This document shows positions 32,322-41,061 of a stretch of DNA of 64,000 bases, piece by piece. The notes below the pieces were generated by a model that made no database searches, had not been told where the DNA came from, and was given only the letters and a program-made list of their open reading frames with translations. The stretch is from the NCBI RefSeq assembly GCF_014203735.1, contig NZ_JACHJQ010000005.1:124001-188000 (forward strand), read 5' to 3'. Positions within the stretch are counted from its first letter, which is position 1; each line of letters opens with the position of its first letter. Position numbers and translations under genes: made by a program. Source of the stretch: Actinophytocola algeriensis (GTDB lineage: Bacteria > Actinomycetota > Actinomycetes > Mycobacteriales > Pseudonocardiaceae).

Positions 32322-33863
32322 GTGTTTGTCGCGCAACCACAAATCGAGGAGCTGGCCGGCGGGTCCAGCGTGGGTGAGCTCCTGTCCGCGCCGGAGCTCA
32401 CGTCGCTGACGCTGCTCGCCGGCGACGCGGCCAGGGTCGTGCGTTCGGTGCGGGTGATCGCCGACCTGCGGGAACTGCGCGCACTCGACGCCGACGAGGT
32501 GGCGGTCGTGGCCCCCGCGGTGTCCGCGCTGGCACAGGGCCACCAGTTCGACGTCGTACTCCGGGACACGGCCGCCACCGGTGCGGCGGCCGTGGTCCTC
32601 ACCGGTGTCGACGCCGACACGGTCGAGCCGACCGCGCGGCGCATCGCCGACCGGTGCGCGCTCGCGCTCCTCGTGGCACCGCCCGGCGCCGAGCCGACCC
32701 GGCTCGTGGTCGCCGTCGCGCGGGTGCTCAGCGGGGACACCGCCGCCGCCCTGGCCAGGGTCGACGCCGCGCGCAGGCTCATCGCCACGGCGGACACGGC
32801 CGAGGCGGTACTCGCCGCCGCGGCCGAGGCCCTCGCCACCGAGGTCGCGGTCCGCGCGCCCGGCCACGCAGAACCCGCCGCACTCGTCGAGGTGGACGGC
32901 GTCGCCGACGGTTACGTCACGGCCACGGTGCCCGAGCAGGCCCGTGCCGCCTGGGTGGTGGCGGCCCGAACCGTGGTGCAGCTCGCCGCGGACGCGTACG
33001 CGCGGGCGGTCGCGCGGAGCAGGCGGACCGACCTCGCGCCGATCCACGACCGGGGCAGGCTGCTCGGCGAACTGCTCCTCGCGCCGGAGCCGGAACGCGC
33101 GCCGCTCGTGGCCAGGGCCAGGGCGCTCGGTCTCGCCGTGGACGGCTGGCACCAGGTGCTGAGGTTCGAGCTGTCCTCGTCGCGGACCGACGCCGCCGCG
33201 GCGGACGGCGCCCCGGACCGGTCCGAGGCCGTCGGCAACAGCGCACTGGACACGGTGCTGGCCGACGGCGGGCCTGATGCCGCCGACAGCTGGCACGGCA
33301 CCCGCATCGGCGGCGACGTGCTCCTGGTGCGCACCACCGGCACCAGGCCCGGCCCGTCGGCGGCCCGTGTCGCGCACCGCGCCGCGACCGCCGCGCTGGC
33401 CGCGGCCAGGGACCGGTTCCCCGGGCTGGTGATCCGGTGCGGCATCGGTGGCGTGTACCGCAGGGCGGAAGGCCTGCGCACGTCCGCGACCGACGCGCGG
33501 GCGGCGCTCGCGGCCACCCGCCAGTCCACGCCGCCGCGCGACATCATCGCGATCGACGCCCTCGGCCTGAACCGCATGCTGGTCGAGTGGTACGCCTCCG
33601 ACACCACCCGCGCCTCCGTGGACGACATGCTCGCCCCGCTCGCCGAACTGGGGGCGCAGGCCGCGGAGGACGCCATCCGGACCCTGCAGTCCTATTTGGA
33701 CCACCAGAGCTCGCCGGCCAAGGCGGCGAAGGACCTCAACGTGCACCCGCAGACGATCGCCTACCGGCTGCGCAAGATCACCGCCATGCTGCACCTCGAC
33801 CTCAACGACGCCGAGCAGCGGCTGGCGTTGCAGCTCGCTTGCCGTGCCTGGCTGATGCGCTGA
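32322..33863 (+). CDS. PucR family transcriptional regulator
   Basis: A 513-aa regulator: N-terminal PucR-like sensory domain (about 5-130; SVGELLSAPELTSLTLLAGD), a GGDEF-like central region, and a C-terminal PucR/CdaR helix-turn-helix (about 455-510; LQSYLDHQSSPAKAAKDLNV, NVHPQTIAYRLRKI). PucR regulators commonly control purine, hydantoin or amino-acid catabolism in response to the substrate. Divergent placement beside the DUF917-HyuA-NCS1 operon strongly suggests it regulates it. GTG at 32322 is chosen because AGGAA lies 7 nt upstream. Confidence 0.87.
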   Translation: MFVAQPQIEELAGGSSVGELLSAPELTSLTLLAGDAARVVRSVRVIADLRELRALDADEVAVVAPAVSALAQGHQFDVVLRDTAATGAAAVVLTGVDADTVEPTARRIADRCALALLVAPPGAEPTRLVVAVARVLSGDTAAALARVDAARRLIATADTAEAVLAAAAEALATEVAVRAPGHAEPAALVEVDGVADGYVTATVPEQARAAWVVAARTVVQLAADAYARAVARSRRTDLAPIHDRGRLLGELLLAPEPERAPLVARARALGLAVDGWHQVLRFELSSSRTDAAAADGAPDRSEAVGNSALDTVLADGGPDAADSWHGTRIGGDVLLVRTTGTRPGPSAARVAHRAATAALAAARDRFPGLVIRCGIGGVYRRAEGLRTSATDARAALAATRQSTPPRDIIAIDALGLNRMLVEWYASDTTRASVDDMLAPLAELGAQAAEDAIRTLQSYLDHQSSPAKAAKDLNVHPQTIAYRLRKITAMLHLDLNDAEQRLALQLACRAWLMR

Positions 33864-33950
33864 CCCACCCCTTCCCTCCGCGTCCTCGCGCTTGGCGGGT
33901 GGTGGGCGTCACCCGCGGTGTTCGGATCGCGTAAACGTCGGCCTTCACGG

Positions 33951-33966
33951 CGTCAAGGTCCCGTCA
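33951..33966 (+). promoter_or_regulatory. Tandem CGTCA repeat upstream of kdp (KdpE-type site candidate)
   Basis: CGTCAAGG at 33951-33958 and CGTCAGG at 33962-33968 form a direct repeat with an 11-bp period, one helical turn, the layout expected for an OmpR-family response regulator dimer. It lies 85-100 bp before the first kdp-operon gene. KdpE is the natural candidate but no kdpDE genes are in the window. No riboswitch fold was recognised in the leader. Confidence 0.4.
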
Positions 33967-34050
33967 GGTGTGGGTCACGGTCGGCCGGGTGGGCACACAC
34001 TTCCCTCGCCTGCCGCCATCGGGGCGGCTCACGTGGAGGGAGCCTGGCCG

Positions 34051-34134
34051 ATGGCCGATCTGGCCTACGCCTTGCTGCTGGTCGCCGGATTCCTCGCGCT
34101 CGTCATGACGTTGCGGGGGCTGGAGAAGCTGTGA
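34051..34134 (+). CDS. Small membrane peptide preceding kdpF
   Basis: A 27-residue peptide: MADLAYALLLVAGFLALV followed by MTLRGLEKL, a single predicted transmembrane helix with a short positively charged tail. The ATG is preceded by GGAGGGAG. Its stop overlaps the kdpF start as GTGA. It resembles KdpF in size and placement but not in the C-terminal RPEKF pattern, so the operon appears to encode two tiny membrane peptides. It may stabilise the Kdp complex or be a leader peptide coupling translation; the function is unknown. Confidence 0.7.
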   Translation: MADLAYALLLVAGFLALVMTLRGLEKL

Positions 34135-34226
34135 CCGGTGTACTGGCGAACGTTGTCGGTGGTGTCCTCGCGCTGCTGCTGATCAGCTACCTGTTCGTGG
34201 CCCTCATCCGGCCGGAGAAGTTCTGA
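34131..34226 (+). CDS. kdpF: Potassium-transporting ATPase subunit KdpF
   Basis: A 31-residue single-span peptide (VLALLLISYLFVALIRPEKF at the C-terminus), matching KdpF, which stabilises the KdpABC complex in the membrane. The GTG start overlaps the previous stop (GTGA) and its stop overlaps the kdpA ATG (TGATG), so expression is tightly coupled. Order kdpF-A-B-C is the standard one. Confidence 0.88.
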   Translation: MTGVLANVVGGVLALLLISYLFVALIRPEKF

Positions 34227-35887
34227 TGTCGTCCACTGTGGCCGGTCTCGTGCAGGTCGGCGTGCTGCTGGTGGTGCTGGCGGCCGTGTACAAGCCGCTC
34301 GGCGACTACATGGCGCGGGTGTTCACCGACCGCGGGCACCTCGCGGTCGAGCGGGTGATCTACCGGCTCGGGCGGGTCGACGCGGAGAGCCAGCAGCGTT
34401 GGCCCGTGTACGCGGCGGGGGTGCTCGGGTTCTCGTTCGTGTCGGTCGTGCTGCTGTACCTCGTCCAGCGGCTGCAACCGTTCCTGCCCTTCGACTTCGG
34501 CCGTGGCGCGGTCGGCTCCGGGATCGCGTTCAACACGGCGATCAGCTTCGTGACGAACACGAACTGGCAGTCGTACGTGCCCGAGGTCGTCATGGGGCAC
34601 TCGGTGCAGATGCTGGGTCTCACCGTGCAGAACTTCGTGTCCGCCGGTGCCGGGCTCGCCGTGGCGATCGCACTGGTCCGCGGCTTCACCCGGTCGCGGA
34701 CCGACTGGCTCGGCAACTTCTGGGTGGACCTCACCCGCGGCATCGTGCGGATCCTGCTGCCGATGTCGTTCGTGTTCGCGATCGTGCTGATCGCGCTCGG
34801 GGTGGTGCAGAGCCTGAGGTCCGGTGTGGACGTGACGAACCCGGACGGCTCGGCGAGCACGATCGCGCTGGCCCCCGCCGCGTCGCAGGAGGCCATCAAG
34901 GAGCTGGGTACCAACGGTGGCGGCATCTTCAGCGCGAACTCCGCGCACCCGTTCGAGAACCCGAACGGCTGGACGAACCTGGTCGAGATCTTCCTGATCA
35001 TGGTGATCCCGGTCTGTCTCACGAGGACGTTCGGCACACTGGTCGGCAACCGTAGGCAGGGGTACGCGCTGCTGTCGGCGATGGGGGTGCTGTGGACGGG
35101 CATGCTCGCGGTGATCTGGTGGGCCGAGGCGCACCCGAACGGTCCCGCGGCGCTGCTGGCGGGTTCCGCCATGGAGGGCAAGGAAACCCGCTTCGGCATC
35201 CCCGGCTCCGCGTTGTTCGCCGACGCGACCACCGGCACCTCGACGGGCGCGGTCAACTCGATGCACGACAGCTACACCGGTCTCGGTGGCGGCGGCACGA
35301 TGCTGAACATGCTGTTCGGTGAGATGACGCCCGGCGGTGTCGGCACCGGGCTGTACTCGATCCTGGTGACGGCGATCATCGCGGTGTTCCTCGCCGGGCT
35401 CATGGTCGGCCGCACACCGGAGTACCTGGGCAAGAAGCTGGGGCGCCGCGAGGTCACGGCGGCGGCGGTCGCGATCCTCTCGATGCCCACGCTGGTGCTG
35501 CTCGGCGCGGGCATCGCCATCATGCTGCCCGGCACTCCGGGCTACCTGGCGAACTCCGGCAGCCACGGCTGGTCCGAGGTGCTCTACGCGTACACCTCCG
35601 CGTCGAACAACAACGGCAGCGCGTTCGCGGGCATCACCGTGACGAGCCCGTGGTTCCAGTCCTCGCTCGGCATCTGCATGCTGCTCGGCAGGCTGATCCC
35701 GATCCTCGCGGTGCTGTGCCTCGCCGGTTCGCTCGCCGCGCAGAAGAAGGTGCCCGCCACCGCGGGCACGCTGCCGACACACGGCCCGCTGTTCAGCTCC
35801 CTGCTGACCGGCACCGTCGTGCTCGTCGCGGCGCTCACGTTCATCCCCGCACTCGCTCTCGGCCCCATCGCGGAGGCACTCGCATGA
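34226..35887 (+). CDS. kdpA: Potassium-transporting ATPase potassium-binding subunit KdpA
   Basis: A 553-aa membrane protein with about 10 transmembrane spans and four pore-loop repeats. Selectivity-filter regions are visible: [14 protein letters not shown] (about residues 108-121) and [22 protein letters not shown] (about 225-245), with later repeats near [15 protein letters not shown] and [12 protein letters not shown]. KdpA binds and admits K+ with high affinity before KdpB drives its pumping. Length is normal for the family. Its stop overlaps kdpB by ATGA. Confidence 0.96.
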   Translation: MSSTVAGLVQVGVLLVVLAAVYKPLGDYMARVFTDRGHLAVERVIYRLGRVDAESQQRWPVYAAGVLGFSFVSVVLLYLVQRLQPFLPFDFGRGAVGSGIAFNTAISFVTNTNWQSYVPEVVMGHSVQMLGLTVQNFVSAGAGLAVAIALVRGFTRSRTDWLGNFWVDLTRGIVRILLPMSFVFAIVLIALGVVQSLRSGVDVTNPDGSASTIALAPAASQEAIKELGTNGGGIFSANSAHPFENPNGWTNLVEIFLIMVIPVCLTRTFGTLVGNRRQGYALLSAMGVLWTGMLAVIWWAEAHPNGPAALLAGSAMEGKETRFGIPGSALFADATTGTSTGAVNSMHDSYTGLGGGGTMLNMLFGEMTPGGVGTGLYSILVTAIIAVFLAGLMVGRTPEYLGKKLGRREVTAAAVAILSMPTLVLLGAGIAIMLPGTPGYLANSGSHGWSEVLYAYTSASNNNGSAFAGITVTSPWFQSSLGICMLLGRLIPILAVLCLAGSLAAQKKVPATAGTLPTHGPLFSSLLTGTVVLVAALTFIPALALGPIAEALA

Positions 35888-37911
35888 CCACCACCGAGCG
35901 ACCCGCCGCCGAACAGCGGCGGCACCACGTGGAGCGGACCGGCAGGCCCGGCGCCGGGGTGTTCAACCCCCGGCAGTTGCTCGTGTCCTTCCCCGACGCG
36001 CTGCGCAAACTCGGCCCCCGCCACCAGCTCCGCAACCCGGTCATGTTCGTCGTCTGGGCGGGTTCCGTGCTCAGCACGGTGCTCGCGATCGGCGACCCTG
36101 ACGTGTTCACGATCCTCGTCACCGGGTGGCTGTGGTGCACGGTCCTGTTCGCGAACCTGGCCGAGGCGGTCGCCGAGGGCCGGGGCAAGGCGCAGGCGGA
36201 AACCTTGCGCCGCACCAGGAAGGAGACCACGGCGCGCAGGCTCCGCGCCGACGGCACCGAGGAACACGTGCCGGGTGCCGAGCTGCGGGCCGGTGACCGG
36301 GTGGTGGTCGAGGCCGGGCAGGTGATCCCCGGCGACGGCGAGGTCGTCGAGGGCATCGCGACGGTCGACGAGTCGGCGATCACCGGTGAGTCGGCACCCG
36401 TCATCAGGGAGTCCGGCGGTGACTTCTCGTCGGTCACCGGCGGCACCACCGTGCTGTCCGACCGGATCGTCGTGCGGATCACCACGAAACCGGGCGAGTC
36501 CTTCGTGGACCGGATGATCGCGCTCGTGGAGGGCGCGCGGCGGCAGAAGACGCCGAACGAGATCGCGCTGACGATCCTGCTCGCCACCCTGACGATCATC
36601 TTCCTGCTCGCGGTGGTCGCGTTGCAGCCGGTCGCCCGCTACGCGGGCAGCGTCCAGCCGGTGATCGTGCTGACCGCGTTGCTGGTCTGCCTGATCCCGA
36701 CCACCATCGGCGCGCTGCTGAGCGCCATCGGCATCGCGGGCATGGACCGGCTGGTGCGGCGCAACGTGCTCGCCACGTCCGGCCGCGCGGTCGAGGCCGC
36801 AGGCGACGTGTCCACGTTGCTGCTCGACAAGACCGGCACCATCACCTTCGGCAACCGGCGGGCCACGGAGCTGATCCCGGTCGACGGGACGGCGATGGCG
36901 ACGCTGCGGGAGGCGGCCCGCCTCGCGAGCATCGCCGACACCACCCCCGAGGGGCGGTCCGTGCTCGACCTCTGCGGTGGCCCCGTCGAGGTGGCGGAGC
37001 CGCACGAGTTCGTGCCGTTCACCGCGCGGTCCAGGATGAGCGGCGTCGATATCGGCGACCGCCACCTCCGCAAGGGCGCGGCGAGCGCGTTCGCCGCCAC
37101 CGAGGAGTCCCGCCGGGTCGTCGACGAGATCGCCGCGGGTGGCGGCACCCCGTTGGTGGTGGCCGAGAACGAGCGGGTGCTGGGCGTCATCCGGCTGTCC
37201 GACGTGGTGAAACCCGCGATGAAGGAGCGGTTCGCCGAGCTGCGCGCAATGGGCATCCGGACCGTCATGATCACGGGTGACAACCCGTTGACGGCGAAGG
37301 CGATCGCCGAGGAGTCCGGTGTGGACGACTACCTGGCGGAGGCGCGGCCGGAGGACAAGATGGCGCTGATCCGCAGGGAACAGGAGGGCGGGCGGCTCGT
37401 CGCGATGACCGGCGACGGCACCAACGACGCCCCCGCGCTCGCGCAGTCCGACGTCGGTGTCGCGATGAACTCGGGGACCATGGCGGCCAAGGAGGCCGGG
37501 AACATGGTCGACCTGGACTCCGACCCGACCAAGCTGATCGAGATCGTGGAGATCGGCAAGCAGCTGCTGATCACCCGCGGCGCGCTCACGACGTTCAGCG
37601 TGGCCAACGACCTCGCGAAGTACTTCGCGATCCTGCCTGCCATGTTCGCGGGGATCTTCCCGCAGCTGGACAAGCTCAACGTCATGGGCCTGCACTCGCC
37701 CGCGTCGGCGATCACGTCGGCGGTGGTGTTCAACGCGCTGGTCATCGTCGGCCTGATCCCGCTCGCGCTGCGCGGTGTCCGCTACCGCCCGGCCACGGCG
37801 ACGGCGTTGCTGCGCCGCAACCTCCTCGTCTACGGGGTCGGTGGTGTCGTCACGCCGTTCGCCGGCATCTGGCTCATCGACCTCGTGGTCCGACTCATCC
37901 CGGGAATGTGA
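35884..37911 (+). CDS. kdpB: Potassium-transporting P-type ATPase subunit KdpB
   Basis: A 675-aa P-type ATPase. Present are the actuator motif TGES ([11 protein letters not shown]), the phosphorylation site DKTGTIT ([12 protein letters not shown], about residue 316) and the hinge [12 protein letters not shown]; about seven membrane spans. It hydrolyses ATP to power K+ uptake through KdpA under K+ limitation or osmotic stress. The ATG overlaps the kdpA stop; the frame extends upstream inside kdpA but only as a shadow. Followed by kdpC after 1 nt. Confidence 0.97.
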   Translation: MTTTERPAAEQRRHHVERTGRPGAGVFNPRQLLVSFPDALRKLGPRHQLRNPVMFVVWAGSVLSTVLAIGDPDVFTILVTGWLWCTVLFANLAEAVAEGRGKAQAETLRRTRKETTARRLRADGTEEHVPGAELRAGDRVVVEAGQVIPGDGEVVEGIATVDESAITGESAPVIRESGGDFSSVTGGTTVLSDRIVVRITTKPGESFVDRMIALVEGARRQKTPNEIALTILLATLTIIFLLAVVALQPVARYAGSVQPVIVLTALLVCLIPTTIGALLSAIGIAGMDRLVRRNVLATSGRAVEAAGDVSTLLLDKTGTITFGNRRATELIPVDGTAMATLREAARLASIADTTPEGRSVLDLCGGPVEVAEPHEFVPFTARSRMSGVDIGDRHLRKGAASAFAATEESRRVVDEIAAGGGTPLVVAENERVLGVIRLSDVVKPAMKERFAELRAMGIRTVMITGDNPLTAKAIAEESGVDDYLAEARPEDKMALIRREQEGGRLVAMTGDGTNDAPALAQSDVGVAMNSGTMAAKEAGNMVDLDSDPTKLIEIVEIGKQLLITRGALTTFSVANDLAKYFAILPAMFAGIFPQLDKLNVMGLHSPASAITSAVVFNALVIVGLIPLALRGVRYRPATATALLRRNLLVYGVGGVVTPFAGIWLIDLVVRLIPGM

Positions 37912-37912
37912 C

Positions 37913-38548
37913 ATGAACTCGCTCGCCAGACAGGCACTCGCGGGCCTGCGGGTCCTCGTGGTGCTGACCGTGCTGCTCGGCATCCTCTACCCGCTCGGCG
38001 TGTGGGCGGTCAGCAGGCTCCCCGGGCTGGCCGCCAACGCCGAGGGCTCCGTGGTCACCGAGAACGGGCAGGCCGTCGGTTCGGACCTGATCGGCATCGA
38101 CCCGGTCGCGGAGGACCCGGCGCACGACCCGTGGTTCCACACCCGGCCCTCCGCGGTCGCCCGTGACCTCGACGGCGACGGCGCCCCCGACCTGCTCGGC
38201 CCCGCGGACCCGTCGGTCTCGGCCGGGTCCAACAAGGGTGGTTTCGACGCGGACCTCGTGGCGGCGGTCCGGGCCCGCAAGGAGATCGTCGCGGCACGCG
38301 AGGGGGTCGACCCGGCTGAGGTGCCCGCCGACGCGGTGACCGCGTCGGCGTCCGGGCTCGACCCGGCCATCAGCCCGGCCTACGCCGAGTTGCAGGTGCC
38401 GAGGGTGGCACGGGAGAACGGGCTGTCCGAGGAACAGGTCCGCGCCCTGGTCGGTGCCCACACCACCGGCCGCGGCATGGGTGTCCTCGGTGAGCCCGGC
38501 GTGCGCGTGCTGACGCTCAACCTGGCCGTCCAGGCCGCCCGGCGGTGA
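37913..38548 (+). CDS. kdpC: Potassium-transporting ATPase subunit KdpC
   Basis: A 211-aa subunit with one N-terminal transmembrane helix (VLVVLTVLLGILYPLGVWAV) and an extracytoplasmic domain containing SNKGGFDADLVAAV and SASGLDPAISPAYAELQVPR, the KdpC signature. It probably acts as an assembly or catalytic chaperone for KdpB. Last gene of the operon; no kdpD/kdpE follows, so control must come from genes elsewhere. Converges with the CDF exporter gene 36 bp away. Confidence 0.95.
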   Translation: MNSLARQALAGLRVLVVLTVLLGILYPLGVWAVSRLPGLAANAEGSVVTENGQAVGSDLIGIDPVAEDPAHDPWFHTRPSAVARDLDGDGAPDLLGPADPSVSAGSNKGGFDADLVAAVRARKEIVAAREGVDPAEVPADAVTASASGLDPAISPAYAELQVPRVARENGLSEEQVRALVGAHTTGRGMGVLGEPGVRVLTLNLAVQAARR

Positions 38549-38584
38549 GTCCTCGCGCCCGCGGCGTCGGCCGGTGCGGCCCGG

Positions 38585-39562
38585 TCACGAACCGCCGCGG
38601 TGGTGGGCGATCAGCTCGTGGTGCTTCTCGCCCAGCGGCCCGGCGGGGTGCGTGTGGACGGTCGCGCGGTCGAGCCGGGGGAGCGCGTGGATGAGCCGGT
38701 GCTCGACGTCGTGGGCGATGGCGTGCGCGTCGACCACGCTGAGGTCCTGGTCGACCGCCACGTCGACCTCGGCGGCCAGGCTGTGCCCGTGCCACCGCAG
38801 CCGCACCCAGCCGGTGTCGCGAACCCCGGTCGTGTCGCGCACGACCCGTTCGGCCTGGTCGGTCATGGCGGGGTCCACGGCGTCCAGCACGCGGCCGAAC
38901 ACCTCTTTCGCCGCGCTCCAGAGGACGGTGACGATGGCGGCGGAGATCGCGAGCCCGACGACCGGGTCCGTCCACTGCCAGCCGAGAGCCGCACCGCCCG
39001 CCGCGAGCAGCACCGCGAGGCTGGTGAACCCGTCGGTGCGCGCGTGCAGGCCGTCGGCGACCAGCGCGGCGGACCCGATCTGCCTGCCGACGGTGATGCG
39101 GTAGCGCGCGACCACCTCGTTGCCGACGAACCCGATCACCCCGGCCGCGGCGACCCACCAGATGTGCGTCATCTCCCTCGGGTTGACGAGCCGGTCCACG
39201 GCCTGCCACGCCGCCAGTACTGCGGACGAGGCGATCACCACGATGATCACCAGCCCGGCCAGGTCCTCCGCGCGGCCGAGCCCGTAGGTGAACCGGCGGG
39301 TCGCGGCGCGCCTGCCGAGCAGGAACGCGATGGCCAGCGGCACGGCGGTCAGCGCGTCGGCGACGTTGTGCAGCGTGTCGCCCAGCAGCGCGACCGAGCC
39401 GGTGAACGCGACCAGCACCGCCTGCGCCACCGCGGTCACCGCCAGCGCGCCGAACGAGATCCACAACGCGCGCATGCCGCGCTTGCTCGCCGTGAGCGCG
39501 TCGTCGGCCATGTGGTGACCGTGACCGTGCCCATGTCCGTGTCCGTGCCCATGTCCGCGCAT
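38585..39562 (-). CDS. Cation diffusion facilitator metal exporter with His-rich N-terminus
   Basis: A 325-aa CDF transporter with six predicted transmembrane helices. The start is followed by a run of GH repeats (residues 3-16, seven Gly-His pairs), a probable metal-binding tail. SVALLGDTLHNVADALTAVP and ADGLHARTDGFTSLAVLLAA hold the HxxxD zinc-site motifs of helices 2 and 5. The C-terminal cytosolic domain covers about 215-310. It should export Zn2+, Co2+ or similar in exchange for H+. ATG at 39562 is chosen as the His run begins there. Divergent from an ArsR repressor gene. Confidence 0.92.
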   Translation of the reverse strand: MRGHGHGHGHGHGHGHHMADDALTASKRGMRALWISFGALAVTAVAQAVLVAFTGSVALLGDTLHNVADALTAVPLAIAFLLGRRAATRRFTYGLGRAEDLAGLVIIVVIASSAVLAAWQAVDRLVNPREMTHIWWVAAAGVIGFVGNEVVARYRITVGRQIGSAALVADGLHARTDGFTSLAVLLAAGGAALGWQWTDPVVGLAISAAIVTVLWSAAKEVFGRVLDAVDPAMTDQAERVVRDTTGVRDTGWVRLRWHGHSLAAEVDVAVDQDLSVVDAHAIAHDVEHRLIHALPRLDRATVHTHPAGPLGEKHHELIAHHRGGS

Positions 39563-39576
39563 GCGGGCAGGGTATG

Positions 39577-39666
39577 TGCTCACTTGCGCACGCGACAACG
39601 CTGCAACTGCCAGCCATGGGCAACGGCCGACAGCTGTCAGAATGTCTGCTCATGTACGCACGCGAC
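39577..39666. promoter_or_regulatory. Duplicated 20-bp operator candidate for the ArsR repressor
   Basis: TGCTCACTTGCGCACGCGAC (39577-39596) and TGCTCATGTACGCACGCGAC (39647-39666) match at 17 of 20 positions, 70 bp apart. The first copy lies just before the CDF gene start; the second spans the ArsR-type gene's own ATG (39652). One repressor could block both divergent genes, the second site acting as a roadblock over the start codon. Confidence 0.55.
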
Positions 39667-40008
39667 GCCGGACCGGACGCCCCGCACTGGCGCGACCTGC
39701 CGCCGGGGGACCAGGTCGGCGTCGCCGTCGAGTCGTTCCGGATGCTCGCGGACCCGACCCGCCTGCGGATCATGTGGCTGCTGTCGGGCGGCGAGTACGA
39801 CGTGACGACCCTGGCGGCCGCCGTCGGCATCGCCCGCCCGGCGGTCTCCCAGCACCTGGCCAAGCTGCGGCTCGCGGGCCTGGTCAGCACCCGCCGCGAC
39901 GGCAGGCGCGCGCTCTACCGGGTGCGCGGTGGGCACGTGCGCCGCATGCTCAGCGAGGCGATGGAGACCGCCCACCACCAGGTCTCCGGCATGCCGGACC
40001 ACGACTGA
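39652..40008 (+). CDS. ArsR/SmtB family metal-responsive repressor
   Basis: A 118-aa winged-helix regulator. VAVESFRMLADPTRLRIMWL and VGIARPAVSQHLAKLRLAG (about 65-85) give the ArsR HTH; the C-terminus has ETAHHQVSGMPDHD with His/Asp residues placed like the alpha-5 zinc site of CzrA/NmtR-type sensors. It is expected to repress the divergent CDF exporter until Zn2+, Co2+ or Ni2+ binds. An upstream in-frame GTG region exists, but the ATG at 39652 gives the usual length. The second operator copy overlaps this start. Confidence 0.9.
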   Translation: MYARDAGPDAPHWRDLPPGDQVGVAVESFRMLADPTRLRIMWLLSGGEYDVTTLAAAVGIARPAVSQHLAKLRLAGLVSTRRDGRRALYRVRGGHVRRMLSEAMETAHHQVSGMPDHD

Positions 40009-40015
40009 GGCGCGG

Positions 40016-41047
40016 TCAGCGCGTGGCCAGGTAGACCCAGGCGCCGGTGCCGGACACGAGCCGGACGTGGGTGCGGCGGTGGTCGTCGACCTCGTACAGG
40101 TCGGCGGCGGCCAGCTCCGCGGTCGTGAGCGTGAGGACCGTGCCCTCTGTGGTGTCGGCGGGGTCGCCGGTGGGGCGGACGATGGGGTGGCGGCCGGTGC
40201 CACTCGCGGCCACGACCGAGGGGTCGGTGATCGTGACCCAGTCCTGCCGGTGGCCGGGCAGGGCGTCCGGGTCGCCGGTGAGGACGCGGCCGAAGTGCTC
40301 GACCTGGACGCCGGGCAGCTGCAGGGTGCCGTAGGAGAACAGGCGCACCGCCGCACCGTCCTGGCCGCCGATCCGGTGCAGCACGGGCCGGGAGACGTCG
40401 TCGTTGCCGACCACGATCGTCGCGCCGGACCGAGGGCGCACCTCGGCGAGGTAGCGGCGGCTCGCGGCGTGGTAGCGCTGCTCGAAGGCGCGGGCGGCGT
40501 GCTCGACCCCGCCGAACGCGCCGGCGTCCCGCCGGGTGCCGCGTCCCAGCGCGACCTCGAGCGCGGTGTCGACGAACACCACCTCGTCCCACCGCCCGGC
40601 CAGGTCGCGCTGGAGGAAGCTGCCGTCGACGACCAGCACCGCGTCCTCGGCCGCGGTCACCGGCGGCTCGTCGACGGCCGTGTCGGACGCGAGGTCGATG
40701 ACCCGCTCCCGGTAGCGGCGGTCGCCGCCGGGCCCGAGCGGGTCGAGCACGGTGCCCGCGAACGTGGGGAAGTCGTAGGCGTCGGCGTAGTAACCGGCCG
40801 CGGAGTCACGACCCTGGCGGTGCCGGTGGGCGCGGGGGTGGTGGAAGCCGTCCATCGAGAGGTGGATCGCGGTCCGCCCCCGTGCGGTGAGCGCCGCCGC
40901 GAGCTCGCGTGCGAACGTCGTCTTGCCCGCGGCGGTGACACCGTCCACCGCGACCCGCAGCGGGTGCCCGGCCTGCCGGGCGACGAGGTGGTCGGCGATG
41001 CGGCCCAGCACCCGCGCCCGTGGCGCGCCAGGCGGTTCGGTGATCAC
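40016..41047 (-). CDS. Uridine-kinase-like P-loop domain fused to AIG2/gamma-glutamylcyclotransferase-like domain
   Basis: A 343-aa apparent fusion. Residues about 15-215 form a uridine-kinase-like P-loop NTPase: Walker A VAVDGVTAAGKTTFA (about 32-46), the acceptor loop HLSMDGFHHPRAHRHRQGRD and a lid-type Arg-rich segment. Residues about 233-343 read RLFSYGTLQLPGVQ, the YGTL signature of AIG2/GGCT folds, ending with DLYEVDDHRRTHVRL. The join is in one open frame with no stop or frameshift visible. The kinase half probably phosphorylates a small hydroxyl substrate; the second half may cyclise or bind gamma-glutamyl-type amines. GTG at 41047 is tentative: no strong ribosome site. Confidence 0.8.
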   Translation of the reverse strand: MITEPPGAPRARVLGRIADHLVARQAGHPLRVAVDGVTAAGKTTFARELAAALTARGRTAIHLSMDGFHHPRAHRHRQGRDSAAGYYADAYDFPTFAGTVLDPLGPGGDRRYRERVIDLASDTAVDEPPVTAAEDAVLVVDGSFLQRDLAGRWDEVVFVDTALEVALGRGTRRDAGAFGGVEHAARAFEQRYHAASRRYLAEVRPRSGATIVVGNDDVSRPVLHRIGGQDGAAVRLFSYGTLQLPGVQVEHFGRVLTGDPDALPGHRQDWVTITDPSVVAASGTGRHPIVRPTGDPADTTEGTVLTLTTAELAAADLYEVDDHRRTHVRLVSGTGAWVYLATR

Positions 41048-41061
41048 GGCGGGATCGTAGG

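Noticed and set aside
33864-34050. Cyclic-di-AMP (ydaO-type) riboswitch before the kdp operon.
   Set aside because: The 187-bp interval shows none of the conserved core segments that I could identify by eye; a covariance search would settle it.
35584-37983. A 799-codon minus-strand open frame across kdpA/kdpB/kdpC.
   Set aside because: Antisense to well-recognised kdp genes and without any protein family pattern.
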